Assembly: GCA_003511945.1 (NCBI GenBank)
Contig: DOJA01000154.1
Location: 890-7,061, forward strand
DNA: 6,172 nt
DNA from: Phycisphaerales bacterium
Lineage (GTDB): Bacteria > Planctomycetota > Phycisphaerae > Phycisphaerales > UBA1924
Reading direction: 5' to 3'
The translations under genes were made by a program, and so were the position numbers. Below the pieces are notes generated by a model. It had not been told where the DNA came from and ran no database searches. It saw only the letters and a program-made list of their open reading frames with translations. How positions within the stretch are numbered: position 1 is the stretch's first letter; every line of letters starts with the position of its first letter. Positions 1-6,048 of the stretch are shown here, piece after piece.

Positions 1-2
1 GG

Positions 3-36
3 TATCGGGTGTCGGGTATCGGGGATGCGGGTGCGG
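3..36 (+). repeat. Degenerate G-rich heptamer tandem repeat
   Basis: Successive units read TATCGGG (3-9), TGTCGGG (10-16), TATCGGG (17-23), GATGCGGG (24-31) and a partial TGCGG (32-36). The four G runs at 7-9, 14-16, 21-24 and 29-31 are separated by 4-nt loops, which fits the simple G-quadruplex pattern on the plus strand. The array touches the window edge and may continue upstream. The remaining bases to 153 show no gene that I can support; they contain only a weak 7-bp inverted repeat (74-80 with 96-102). Confidence 0.6.
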
Positions 37-153
37 CGCGCCAACGGAGCGTCGAACCCGAACCCCGACCTGCTCCGCGCGCAGCCGAAACGGAGGCGCG
101 GAAGCGGTCACAACGGCATCAGCAACTTGTGATTTGAACGCGGGCGCTGCAGA

Positions 154-567
154 TCAGCACGCCGGCGGGGGCGCCGCGCCGAAGCCGGCGCGCACCGCCG
201 ATCTGAGCCCCTCATCGAAACCGGGGGCCTCCAGCCACACGGGCGCGTGGACCGCCAATCCGAAAGACTCCACGGCCGATCGGGCCGGCGCGCGCCACGC
301 GAGGCACGCGGGCTTGGTTGGGGCCGTGCGCCGCGCCGACGACCCGTCCAGGCCCCCGGAGTGACGGGAACAGGACGGCTCGCCGCGCGCCGATCGACGC
401 GAGTGCTCGATCAGCTCCGCCGCGTCCAACAGCGGGCTCCGGTCCCCCGCGCACGCCAGCGTCGCTGGCAAAGCCGCCAGGATCACCAGCGCCAAGAGCG
501 CCGGTCCCACCGCCAACGGGCGACGAGACTGAACAATGAATAGTTGTTCGTGCTCTGTGCGGTTCAT
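154..567 (-). CDS. Hypothetical small secreted protein (tentative)
   Basis: This is a 137-residue reading frame with no family that I recognise. The N-terminus looks like a signal peptide: a basic patch (QSRRP, near residue 15) is followed by a hydrophobic run (LLALVILAALPATLA) and then CAGD, where cleavage would be likely. The Cys there does not sit in a good lipobox. The mature part has a plausible helix (SPLLDAAELIEHSR) and is otherwise rich in Arg, Ala and Ser with four further Cys. Third codon positions are strongly G/C, as in the neighbouring genes. I chose the ATG at 567 over one at 633 because a promoter-like pair (591-619) lies between them and the signal peptide then falls at the right depth. 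There is no clear Shine-Dalgarno sequence. It is transcribed divergently from birA. High GC makes chance frames common here, so it could be spurious, and its C-terminus (GAAPPPAC) is unconvincing. Confidence 0.4.
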   Translation of the reverse strand: MNRTEHEQLFIVQSRRPLAVGPALLALVILAALPATLACAGDRSPLLDAAELIEHSRRSARGEPSCSRHSGGLDGSSARRTAPTKPACLAWRAPARSAVESFGLAVHAPVWLEAPGFDEGLRSAVRAGFGAAPPPAC

Positions 568-590
568 CGGAAGGGGTTGAGCCGTGAGAG

Positions 591-619
591 AGTATCGACC
601 CGCCGCCCACCCGAAGCAA
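591..619 (-). promoter_or_regulatory. Possible sigma70-type promoter for the minus-strand small gene
   Basis: Read on the minus strand, TTGCTT (614-619) and GATACT (591-596) are separated by exactly 17 bp. They match the -35 and -10 consensus at 3/6 and 4/6. Transcription would start near 584, giving a leader of about 17 nt before the ATG at 567. The matches are weak and rest on position alone. Confidence 0.25.
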
Positions 620-666
620 GCCGGCCGCTCCATTCCTCAGTTTCATTCCGTTCAGCCCTCGTCCGG

Positions 667-695
667 TTGCCCAACCCGCACGAGCCCCTGACAAT
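667..695 (+). promoter_or_regulatory. Possible sigma70-type promoter for birA, perhaps leaderless
   Basis: TTGCCC (667-672) and GACAAT (690-695) are separated by 17 bp, each matching the consensus at 4/6. The expected start point (about 701-703) coincides with the birA ATG at 702, which would give a leaderless or nearly leaderless mRNA. This agrees with the absence of a Shine-Dalgarno sequence upstream of 702. It is inference from spacing only. Confidence 0.3.
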
Positions 696-701
696 GGACC
701 G

Positions 702-1490
702 ATGAGCGCCCAGATCCCGGACCGGAAAGTCCCCGTCGAGCGGATGCCCGTCGTCGATTCCACCAATCGCCTCGCCAAGGAGGCGGTCGAGTCCGGGCGC
801 CTGAAGGGCCCGCGCTTCTTTGTCGCCGACCGCCAGACCGGCGCCTACGGCCGGTTCGGCCGCGCATGGCACAGCCCCGAAGGGGGGCTCTGGGCCACGC
901 TCGCGTGGCCCGTGGTGAACGCACAGGCGGGTCCGGTCATCGACGGCCTGGGGCTCCGCATCGGTGTCGCCGTGCTTGGCGCCGTCTCCGCGGCCCTGGC
1001 CCGCGCCGGCGCTTCCCCCGCCACCGTGCAGCTGAAGTGGCCCAACGATGTCCTCATCGCGGGCAAGAAGACCGCCGGCGTGCTCTGCGAGGCCACCAGC
1101 ACCCGTCAGACCACCTGGCTCATCATCGGCATCGGCGTCAATGTCAACAACGAGGCCGCCGAACTCCCCGCGCCTCTCCGCATGCCCGCCACCAGTCTCC
1201 GAGCCCAGGCCGCGCAGCCCATCAACCTTGAAGAGTTCTTCGACGACCTCGCCTTGCGCATCATCAACGCCATCGAGCCCGAATCCTTCACGCTCGAGCT
1301 CGTCGCCGACGCCGCCTCGCGCCTCTACGGCCAGGGCAAGCGCGTCACGCTCCGCCTCCCCGACGGCGCCGAGAAGGAAGGCCGACTCGAAGGGCTCTCC
1401 CCCGACGGGCGACTCATGGTGCTGACCGACCAGGGCCGCTTCATCGCGCCCCACGGCACCGAGATGTCCCTGGCCCCGCATCCGGCCTGA
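702..1490 (+). CDS. birA: Biotin--[acetyl-CoA-carboxylase] ligase, monofunctional (class I)
   Basis: Cytoplasmic enzyme that makes biotinyl-5'-AMP from biotin and ATP and transfers biotin to a lysine of biotin carboxyl carrier protein, enabling acetyl-CoA carboxylase and fatty-acid synthesis. The 262 residues contain the family landmarks in order: DSTN at 19-22, the biotin/AMP loop at 45-56 (QTGAYGRFGRAW), SPEGGLW at 58-64, KWPNDV at 112-117, GKKTAGVLCE at 121-130 with the catalytic-type Lys, and GIGVNVN at 143-149. The SH3-like C-terminal domain spans about 210-262. There is no N-terminal helix-turn-helix, so it should not act as a biotin repressor. The loop is atypical: the usual GRGRRGR is AYGRFGR here, losing the first Gly-Arg but keeping the Arg pair equivalent to E. 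coli R118 and R121. The ATG at 702 leaves a normal short N-terminus. A 3-codon ATG-to-TGA frame (694-705) overlaps the start. A palindromic repeat begins 11 nt after the stop. Confidence 0.93.
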   Translation: MSAQIPDRKVPVERMPVVDSTNRLAKEAVESGRLKGPRFFVADRQTGAYGRFGRAWHSPEGGLWATLAWPVVNAQAGPVIDGLGLRIGVAVLGAVSAALARAGASPATVQLKWPNDVLIAGKKTAGVLCEATSTRQTTWLIIGIGVNVNNEAAELPAPLRMPATSLRAQAAQPINLEEFFDDLALRIINAIEPESFTLELVADAASRLYGQGKRVTLRLPDGAEKEGRLEGLSPDGRLMVLTDQGRFIAPHGTEMSLAPHPA

Positions 1491-1501
1491 CCGAGAGCCC
1501 T

Positions 1502-1580
1502 TCTCAGAGCGCCCTCCCCGCCTCCGGTGGGACGGGCGGCCCGCCGTCTCTCCTCCTCCTCATATCAGTCATTCTGTGAG
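1502..1580 (+). repeat. Composite palindromic intergenic element, copy A
   Basis: The left arm TCTCAGAGCGCCC (1502-1514) is degenerate, matching 9/13 of the consensus TCACAGAATGACC. The core starts at GGTGGG (1526) and contains GACGGGCG-GCC-CGCCGTC, a hairpin with one bulged G. The right arm GTCATTCTGTGA (1568-1579) is the exact reverse complement of the left arm of copy B. From core start to 1580 is 55 bp, the same as in the other copies. The element begins 11 nt after the birA stop and ends 29 nt before the next start codon, so it fills most of the 119-bp gap. Confidence 0.75.
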
Positions 1581-1609
1581 CAACTCTTGGCCGGGTACTC
1601 TCCTCGGCC

Positions 1610-2935
1610 GTGAAGTTCCTCGTCACCTCCATCGGCTCGTCGGGCGACATCAACCCGTTCATTGCCGTCGCACTCGCGCTCCGCGAGCGCGGGCACGAGG
1701 TCGTCTTCCTCGTCAACCCCTACTTCGAGTCCACAGTCCGCGCCCAGGGGCTCGTCTTTGCCCCGCTGGGCGAGTACCTCTCCCCCGCCGATGTCGCGCG
1801 CAACACGCCCCTCGCCTTCAGCCGCCTGCTGGGGCCGATCGTCATCATGCGCCGCTGGTTCGTCCCCTTCTTCCGCCCCTCGCTCGAGGCCTACACCAGC
1901 GCCATCGCCGCCCACCGCCCGCACGCCGTCGTCGGCCACCAGATCTCCTTCACACTCCCCTGGGCCGCCCGGCGCGCGGGGATCCCCTGGATCACCTGTC
2001 CCCTCGCTCCGGCGACGATCCTCTCCATCCACGATCCGCCCCGCATGCCCGTCGGCGCCGACCTGCGGCGGATGCCCCTGTGGTACCGGCGCTTCGCGCA
2101 CGCTACGAGCCGGCGCATCGTCTCGCTCCTCATTGATCCCGAACTCAACCGGATGCGCCGCGAACTCGGCATGCCGTCGCGGTACGACGCGCTCTTCGGC
2201 GAAATGCTCGAAGAACCGGACGCCACCTTGGCGCTCTGGTCCGCCCACTTCCGCCCCCCCGCGCCCGACGATCCGCCCCGCCTGCAACTCTGCGGCTTTC
2301 CGTGGTTCGACCGCAAGAGCCAGTACGCCGAGCGCGGCGAACGCCTCGCGCCCGAACTCGAACGCTTCCTCGACGCCGGCGATCCCCCCGTCGTCTTCAC
2401 CCTGGGCAGCGTGCTCTCGCACACCGGGGCCGGCGTCTACCGCGCCGCCGCAGACGCCTGCCGTCGGCTGGGCGTCCGCGCCGTCCTCGTCGTCGGGCGC
2501 GACTCCTCGATCCCCGCCGACCTCCCCCCGGGCGTGATGTGCGTGGACTACGCGCCCTACGGCCTGCTCCTCCCCCGGGCCCGCGCCACCGTCCACCACG
2601 GCGGGATCGGAACCACCGCGCAGGCCCTCCGTGCCGGCAAGCCCACCGTCATCCTTCCACACGCGCACGACCAGTTCGATAACGCCGCCCGAGCCGAGCG
2701 CCTCGGAGTCTCCGCCACCCTCGTCCGGGGCCACCATTCGCCCCACGCCCTCGCGCGCGCGCTGACCCGGGTCATCGACGACCGCGGGGTCCTCGCCAGA
2801 GCCGCCGACCTGGGCCGGCGCATCGCCGCTGAAGACGGCGCCCGCCGCGCGGCCGAGGCAGTCGAGACAGTCGCCTCGGGCCGCCCCGCCCGCGAGCCCA
2901 TCGAGGCCACGGTCGGCCCCGGTCCGGACCGATAG
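1610..2935 (+). CDS. GT1-family (COG1819, GT-B fold) glycosyltransferase
   Basis: Predicted cytoplasmic or membrane-associated enzyme transferring a sugar from a nucleotide-sugar donor to a small or lipid acceptor. The relatives I recall are UDP-glucosyltransferases of macrolides and sterols and RhlB-type rhamnosyltransferases. The 441 residues begin with a first beta strand and loop typical of the family (MKFLVTSIGSSGDINP); Asp13 in the GDxxP loop is the position often proposed as the catalytic base. The second Rossmann-like domain begins near 260 (VVFTLGSVLS, G266-S267). The donor-binding signature is at 328-355: HHGGIGTT (329-336), then LRAGKPTVILPHAHDQ ending at D354-Q355. No signal peptide or membrane span is seen. 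The start is GTG at 1610, fixed by the family-typical N-terminus; no Shine-Dalgarno sequence precedes it. The acidic-basic tail after about 425 is probably disordered. Donor and acceptor cannot be told from sequence. The next gene starts 81 nt downstream, so co-transcription is possible but unproved. Confidence 0.88.
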   Translation: MKFLVTSIGSSGDINPFIAVALALRERGHEVVFLVNPYFESTVRAQGLVFAPLGEYLSPADVARNTPLAFSRLLGPIVIMRRWFVPFFRPSLEAYTSAIAAHRPHAVVGHQISFTLPWAARRAGIPWITCPLAPATILSIHDPPRMPVGADLRRMPLWYRRFAHATSRRIVSLLIDPELNRMRRELGMPSRYDALFGEMLEEPDATLALWSAHFRPPAPDDPPRLQLCGFPWFDRKSQYAERGERLAPELERFLDAGDPPVVFTLGSVLSHTGAGVYRAAADACRRLGVRAVLVVGRDSSIPADLPPGVMCVDYAPYGLLLPRARATVHHGGIGTTAQALRAGKPTVILPHAHDQFDNAARAERLGVSATLVRGHHSPHALARALTRVIDDRGVLARAADLGRRIAAEDGARRAAEAVETVASGRPAREPIEATVGPGPDR

Positions 2936-2938
2936 CAT

Positions 2939-2969
2939 CCCCCGGGCCGCGTCCGGAACGCCCCCGGGC
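2939..2969. repeat. Short direct repeat CCCCCGGGC in the intergenic gap
   Basis: CCCCCGGGC occurs at 2939-2947 and again at 2961-2969, 22 bp apart, starting 3 nt after the glycosyltransferase stop. Each contains the palindrome CCCGGG, so the two could pair as a stem. No T-tract follows, so I do not call it an intrinsic terminator. This is the only gap after a plus-strand gene here that lacks the composite palindromic element. Confidence 0.3.
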
Positions 2970-3004
2970 AATCCCCGACGCCCAGGCCCGTTCTGCCCTG
3001 AACC

Positions 3005-3008
3005 GAGG
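3005..3008 (+). promoter_or_regulatory. Shine-Dalgarno-like site for the DUF1800 gene
   Basis: GAGG at 3005-3008 lies 8 nt upstream of the ATG at 3017. It is the best-spaced ribosome-binding-like site in the window and supports that start; the other genes here lack a comparable one. Confidence 0.5.
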
Positions 3009-3016
3009 TTCACTCC

Positions 3017-4537
3017 ATGGCGCAGGACACACCCTCCATCTCATCCTCATTGCGCCCGATCGACGCCGACCGCTTCGGGCTCGACGAGGCCCGCCACCTC
3101 CTGTGGCGCGCCGGCTTCGGGGGCACGCCCCAGCAGGTCAAGGCCCTCGCCGCCTGGGGGCCGGAGAAGGCCGTCGAGGCGCTGGTCGATTTCGACAAGT
3201 CCGCGTCCTATCCCGCTCCCAGGCCCGATGAATTCGACGCGACGCTCGTCACCGAACTTTCGGACGAAGAGCGCCTGGCGGTCCGCCGCGCCGCCCAGTC
3301 CCAGGACGAAGACACCCTCGCCCGCTTCCGTCAGCGCCGCATGGAGCAGGAGCGCCGCGACCGCGCCCAGATCGTCGAGGTCCAGAAGTGGTGGCTCCGG
3401 CGCCTCATCGAATCCCCCCGACCCCTCCAGGAGAAGATGACCCTCTTCTGGCACGGGCACTTCGCCACCTCCTACCGGACCATCGAGAACTCCTACCACA
3501 TGTTCCTCCAGAATCAGTCGTTCCGCGCGCACGCGCTGGGCAACTTCGGGGAACTCCTCTTCGCCATCATCCGCGACCCCGCGATGATCGCCTACCTCGA
3601 CAACAACGACAGCCGCAGACAGGCCCCCAACGAGAACCTCGCCCGCGAACTGATGGAGCTGTTCTCTCTCGGCGAGGGGAACTACGGGGAGAAGGACATC
3701 AAGGAGGGCGCCCGCGCCCTGACCGGATACTCCTTCCGCGGGAACCAGTTCGCCTTCTTCCCCGATCGCCACGACGACGGCCCCAAGGTCATCCTTGGCC
3801 AGTCCGGCAACCTCGACGGCGATGGCTTCGTCCGCGCCATCCTGGCCCAGAAGGCCTGCTCGGAGTTCCTCGCCGCCAAGCTGTACCAGTTCTTCGTCGC
3901 GCCGATCCCCGCCCGCGCCGAGCCCGGCCACCGCGAGGCCGTGACCGTCGTCACCCAGATGGGCTCCGCGCTCCGCGCATCGCGGTACGAACTCCGGCCC
4001 GTCCTCCGGAGACTCTTCCTCTCCGAGCACTTCTACGACCCCGCCGTCCGCCTGGCGCGCATCAAGTCCCCCGCTGAACTCGTCGTCGGCGCCGCCCGGT
4101 CTCTCCTCGCCCCCACGCGCGAACTCTCCGTCCTGCTCGACGCCATGGACCTCATGGGCCAGAGTCTGTTCTTCCCCCCCAGCGTCAAAGGATGGGATGG
4201 CGGGCGCCGCTGGATCAACACATCAACACTCTTCGTCCGCCAGAACACCCTGAACTACATGCTCACCGGGCGCACGCCCCAGGGGTTCGAGCCCCTCGCC
4301 GACTCACGAGTCTTCGACCCGGCGCCCCTCCTGGCGCCCCTCTCCCCGGACGACCGCAAGGATCCCGCCCGACTCGCCGGCTTCCTGATGCGCGAACTCC
4401 TCGGCGCTGCCGCCACCGAGGACCAGCGCGCCGCCCTCGCCCACTTCCTGACCTCCGGCCCCTCGCCCGACCACCCCGACACTCTCCGCGGCGCCATCGC
4501 CCTGATCACCGCCCTCCCCCAGTACCAACTGTGCTAG
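3017..4537 (+). CDS. DUF1800 family protein
   Basis: Full-length (506 residues) member of the DUF1800 family, whose biochemical activity I do not know to be established. Hallmarks in order: ARHLLWRAGFGG at 25-36, SPRPLQEKMTLFWHGHFATS around 133-152 (F144-W145-H146-G147-H148), RDPAMIAYLDNNDS ending near 199, NENLARELMELFSLG at 205-219, DIKEGARALTGY shortly after, KGWDGG at 391-396 followed by RWINTSTL, and the common family ending PQYQLC. No signal peptide or membrane segment is visible (N-terminus MAQDTPSISSSLRPID). An Arg/Glu-rich, probably helical stretch lies around residues 75-120. The start is supported by a GAGG site 8 nt upstream. It is followed by a DUF1501 gene on the same strand, the usual partner, which suggests a joint envelope or extracellular role. 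The 159-bp gap between the two is unusually long for tightly coupled genes and is filled by repeats. Confidence 0.93.
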   Translation: MAQDTPSISSSLRPIDADRFGLDEARHLLWRAGFGGTPQQVKALAAWGPEKAVEALVDFDKSASYPAPRPDEFDATLVTELSDEERLAVRRAAQSQDEDTLARFRQRRMEQERRDRAQIVEVQKWWLRRLIESPRPLQEKMTLFWHGHFATSYRTIENSYHMFLQNQSFRAHALGNFGELLFAIIRDPAMIAYLDNNDSRRQAPNENLARELMELFSLGEGNYGEKDIKEGARALTGYSFRGNQFAFFPDRHDDGPKVILGQSGNLDGDGFVRAILAQKACSEFLAAKLYQFFVAPIPARAEPGHREAVTVVTQMGSALRASRYELRPVLRRLFLSEHFYDPAVRLARIKSPAELVVGAARSLLAPTRELSVLLDAMDLMGQSLFFPPSVKGWDGGRRWINTSTLFVRQNTLNYMLTGRTPQGFEPLADSRVFDPAPLLAPLSPDDRKDPARLAGFLMRELLGAAATEDQRAALAHFLTSGPSPDHPDTLRGAIALITALPQYQLC

Positions 4538-4544
4538 GAGTCCG

Positions 4545-4622
4545 TCACAGAATGACCTGCTCCAACTGATGGGACAGGCGTCCCGCCTGTCGCTCCTACC
4601 CCTCTCTGTGCCATCCTGTGAG
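4545..4622 (+). repeat. Composite palindromic intergenic element, copy B
   Basis: The left arm TCACAGAATGACC (4545-4557) is followed after 10 bp by the core GATGGGAC (from 4568). The core holds a perfect hairpin, GACAGGCG (4573-4580), loop TCC, CGCCTGTC (4584-4591). The right arm CCATCCTGTGAG (4611-4622) matches TCATTCTGTGAG at 10/12. The terminal arms can pair with one A-C mismatch, giving a long outer stem around the inner hairpin. From core start to the right end is 55 bp. The element starts 7 nt after the DUF1800 stop. No T-tract follows the hairpin, so any terminator role would not be the classical intrinsic type. Confidence 0.8.
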
Positions 4623-4644
4623 GGACCATCAGAACGCCGATCCT

Positions 4645-4678
4645 CCCCAGTCCCCAGTCCCCAGTCCCCAGTCCCCAG
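4645..4678. repeat. CCCCAGT heptamer array (STRR1-like), G-quadruplex candidate
   Basis: Four perfect CCCCAGT units (4645-4672) are followed by CCCCAG (4673-4678), 34 bp in all without a mismatch. On the minus strand this is five GGGG runs separated by 3-nt ACT loops, a strong G-quadruplex pattern on the template strand of the next gene. It ends 18 bp before the DUF1501 ATG. The unit equals the consensus of the cyanobacterial STRR1 repeat (CCCCA followed by A or G, then T), as I recall it. Confidence 0.9.
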
Positions 4679-4696
4679 ACCCCCCACGAGCCACCC

Positions 4697-6016
4697 ATGG
4701 ACCTCCACAACGCCAGCGCCTTCACCCGACGCGCCTTCATGCACCGCGGGCTCACTCTCGCGTCCGCCGCCGTCACCGTGCCGGCGTTCCTTCAGAGCAG
4801 CGCCCGCGCGCTCATGCGCCCCGACGCCCCGCTCACTTCAGTCCCCGGAGTGCCCGACGAGCGCATCCTCGTCGTCGTCCAGCTCGCCGGCGGCAACGAC
4901 GGGCTCAACACCGTCGTCCCCTTCGCCGATCGCGCCTACTACAACGCCCGCCCGGGCATCGCCATCCCCGAGCGCGAGGTCCTCCGCCTGAGCGCCAAGG
5001 GATCCGGGGGGGCCGGGGGCGCCGAGGGCATCGGGCTCCACCCGCGCCTGACCGGGCTCAAGGAACTCCACGACCAGGGGCTCCTCGCCGTCGTGCAGGG
5101 CGTTGGTTACCCCAACCCCAACCGCTCGCACTTCAAGAGCATGGACATCTGGCACACCGCCGAGACCAGCGGCACGGGCGAGGGCTGGCTCGGACGCTAC
5201 TTCGACAACACCTGCGCCGGCCAGCCCGATTGCCCGAGCCACGCCGGCGTCGCCATCGGACGCGCCGCCCCCCTCGCCATGCAGGGCGCCAAGACCATGC
5301 CCGTCTCCTTCGAAACCCCCGACCTCTTCCGCTGGACTGGCCTCGATGGCGCCGAACGCGACCCCGCGCAGAAGACCCTCGACGCCCTCGTGCAAGGCGG
5401 ACCCGCCTCCCCCGACGGCCCCGATTCCCAGGCCGCCTTCCTCACCCGCACCGCGCTCGACGCCCGCATCGCCAGCGACCGCATCCGCGCCGCGGTCGCC
5501 AGCAGGCCACTGGTCTCCTACCCCAACAACCCGCTGGCCCGCCAGCTCGCCATGGTCGCCGCCATGATCCGGGCCGGCCTCGAAACCCGCGTCTACTACA
5601 CCACCCTCGGCGGGTTCGACACCCACGCCGGCCAGGGCGGCGCGAACGGCCCCCACGCCAACCTCATGCAGCAACTCGGTGCCGCCCTCCTCGCCTTCCA
5701 GCAGGACCTCAAGGCCCAGGGCAACGACGGGCGCGTCCTCACCATGTCCTTCAGCGAGTTCGGCCGGCGCGTGGGCCAGAACGCCAGCAACGGCACCGAC
5801 CACGGCGCCGCCGCCCCCATGTTCCTCATCGGCCCCATGATCACCCCGGGCGTCCGCGGCGACCATCCCTCCCTCACCGACCTCGACCAGGGCGACCTGA
5901 AGTTCGGCGTCGACTTCCGCTCCGTCTACGCCGGCATCCTTACCGACTGGCTCAAGACCGACCCCGTCAAGGTCCTGGGCGGGCGCTTCCGCCCCGCCAA
6001 AGTCGTCCGGGGGTGA
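4697..6016 (+). CDS. DUF1501 family protein, Tat-exported
   Basis: The 439-residue product has a twin-arginine signal: TRRAFM (10-15), a hydrophobic segment to about residue 32, and probable cleavage after SSARA (A38). It should therefore be exported folded. DUF1501 is related to the alkaline phosphatase/sulfatase superfamily, to my knowledge. Residues consistent with metal binding are QLAGGNDGLNT at 62-72 (D68, N71), PNRSHF with S144-H145, GGFDTH with D308 and H310, SEFGRR with E354, and NGTDHG with D368-H369. No substrate is known from sequence. A Gly-rich loop (K101 to G111) looks like a small insertion before IGLHPRL. The C-terminus (VLGGRFRPAKVVRG) is intact. The ATG at 697 of the fifth kilobase is supported by the Tat signal; only a weak GAG precedes it. 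It follows the DUF1800 gene, its usual partner. Confidence 0.94.
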   Translation: MDLHNASAFTRRAFMHRGLTLASAAVTVPAFLQSSARALMRPDAPLTSVPGVPDERILVVVQLAGGNDGLNTVVPFADRAYYNARPGIAIPEREVLRLSAKGSGGAGGAEGIGLHPRLTGLKELHDQGLLAVVQGVGYPNPNRSHFKSMDIWHTAETSGTGEGWLGRYFDNTCAGQPDCPSHAGVAIGRAAPLAMQGAKTMPVSFETPDLFRWTGLDGAERDPAQKTLDALVQGGPASPDGPDSQAAFLTRTALDARIASDRIRAAVASRPLVSYPNNPLARQLAMVAAMIRAGLETRVYYTTLGGFDTHAGQGGANGPHANLMQQLGAALLAFQQDLKAQGNDGRVLTMSFSEFGRRVGQNASNGTDHGAAAPMFLIGPMITPGVRGDHPSLTDLDQGDLKFGVDFRSVYAGILTDWLKTDPVKVLGGRFRPAKVVRG

Positions 6017-6048
6017 GAGCCACCCGAGCCGGTGGCCCTGCGGACCGC

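Noticed and set aside
74..102. TCCGCGC/GCGCGGA inverted repeat as a terminator for the minus-strand gene
   Set aside because: It has a 15-nt loop, no T-tract on either side and lies over 50 bp past the stop; such pairs are expected by chance at this GC content.
531..549. Inverted repeat GAACAA-7 nt-TTGTTC, resembling a LexA-type operator
   Set aside because: The spacing does not fit GAAC-N4-GTTC and it lies inside the proposed small coding frame; a 6-bp palindrome alone is weak evidence.
564..1481. Long minus-strand open frame opposite birA
   Set aside because: It is the mirror of a strongly supported gene in very GC-rich DNA, with Gly/Glu/Asp-rich low-complexity translation and no family motif.
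1565..3013. 482-residue minus-strand frame opposite the glycosyltransferase
   Set aside because: Antisense shadow: compositionally biased Gly/Glu/Ala protein with no recognisable domain, while the plus strand encodes a complete GT1 enzyme.
3047..4030. Minus-strand frame opposite DUF1800
   Set aside because: Antisense shadow of a family protein with clear conserved motifs.
4573..4591. Classical intrinsic terminator after DUF1800
   Set aside because: The hairpin is perfect but is followed by GCTCCTACC rather than a T-run; it is better explained as the core of the dispersed palindromic element.
4645..4678. CRISPR array
   Set aside because: The unit is 7 bp in direct tandem with no spacers, so it is a simple tandem repeat.
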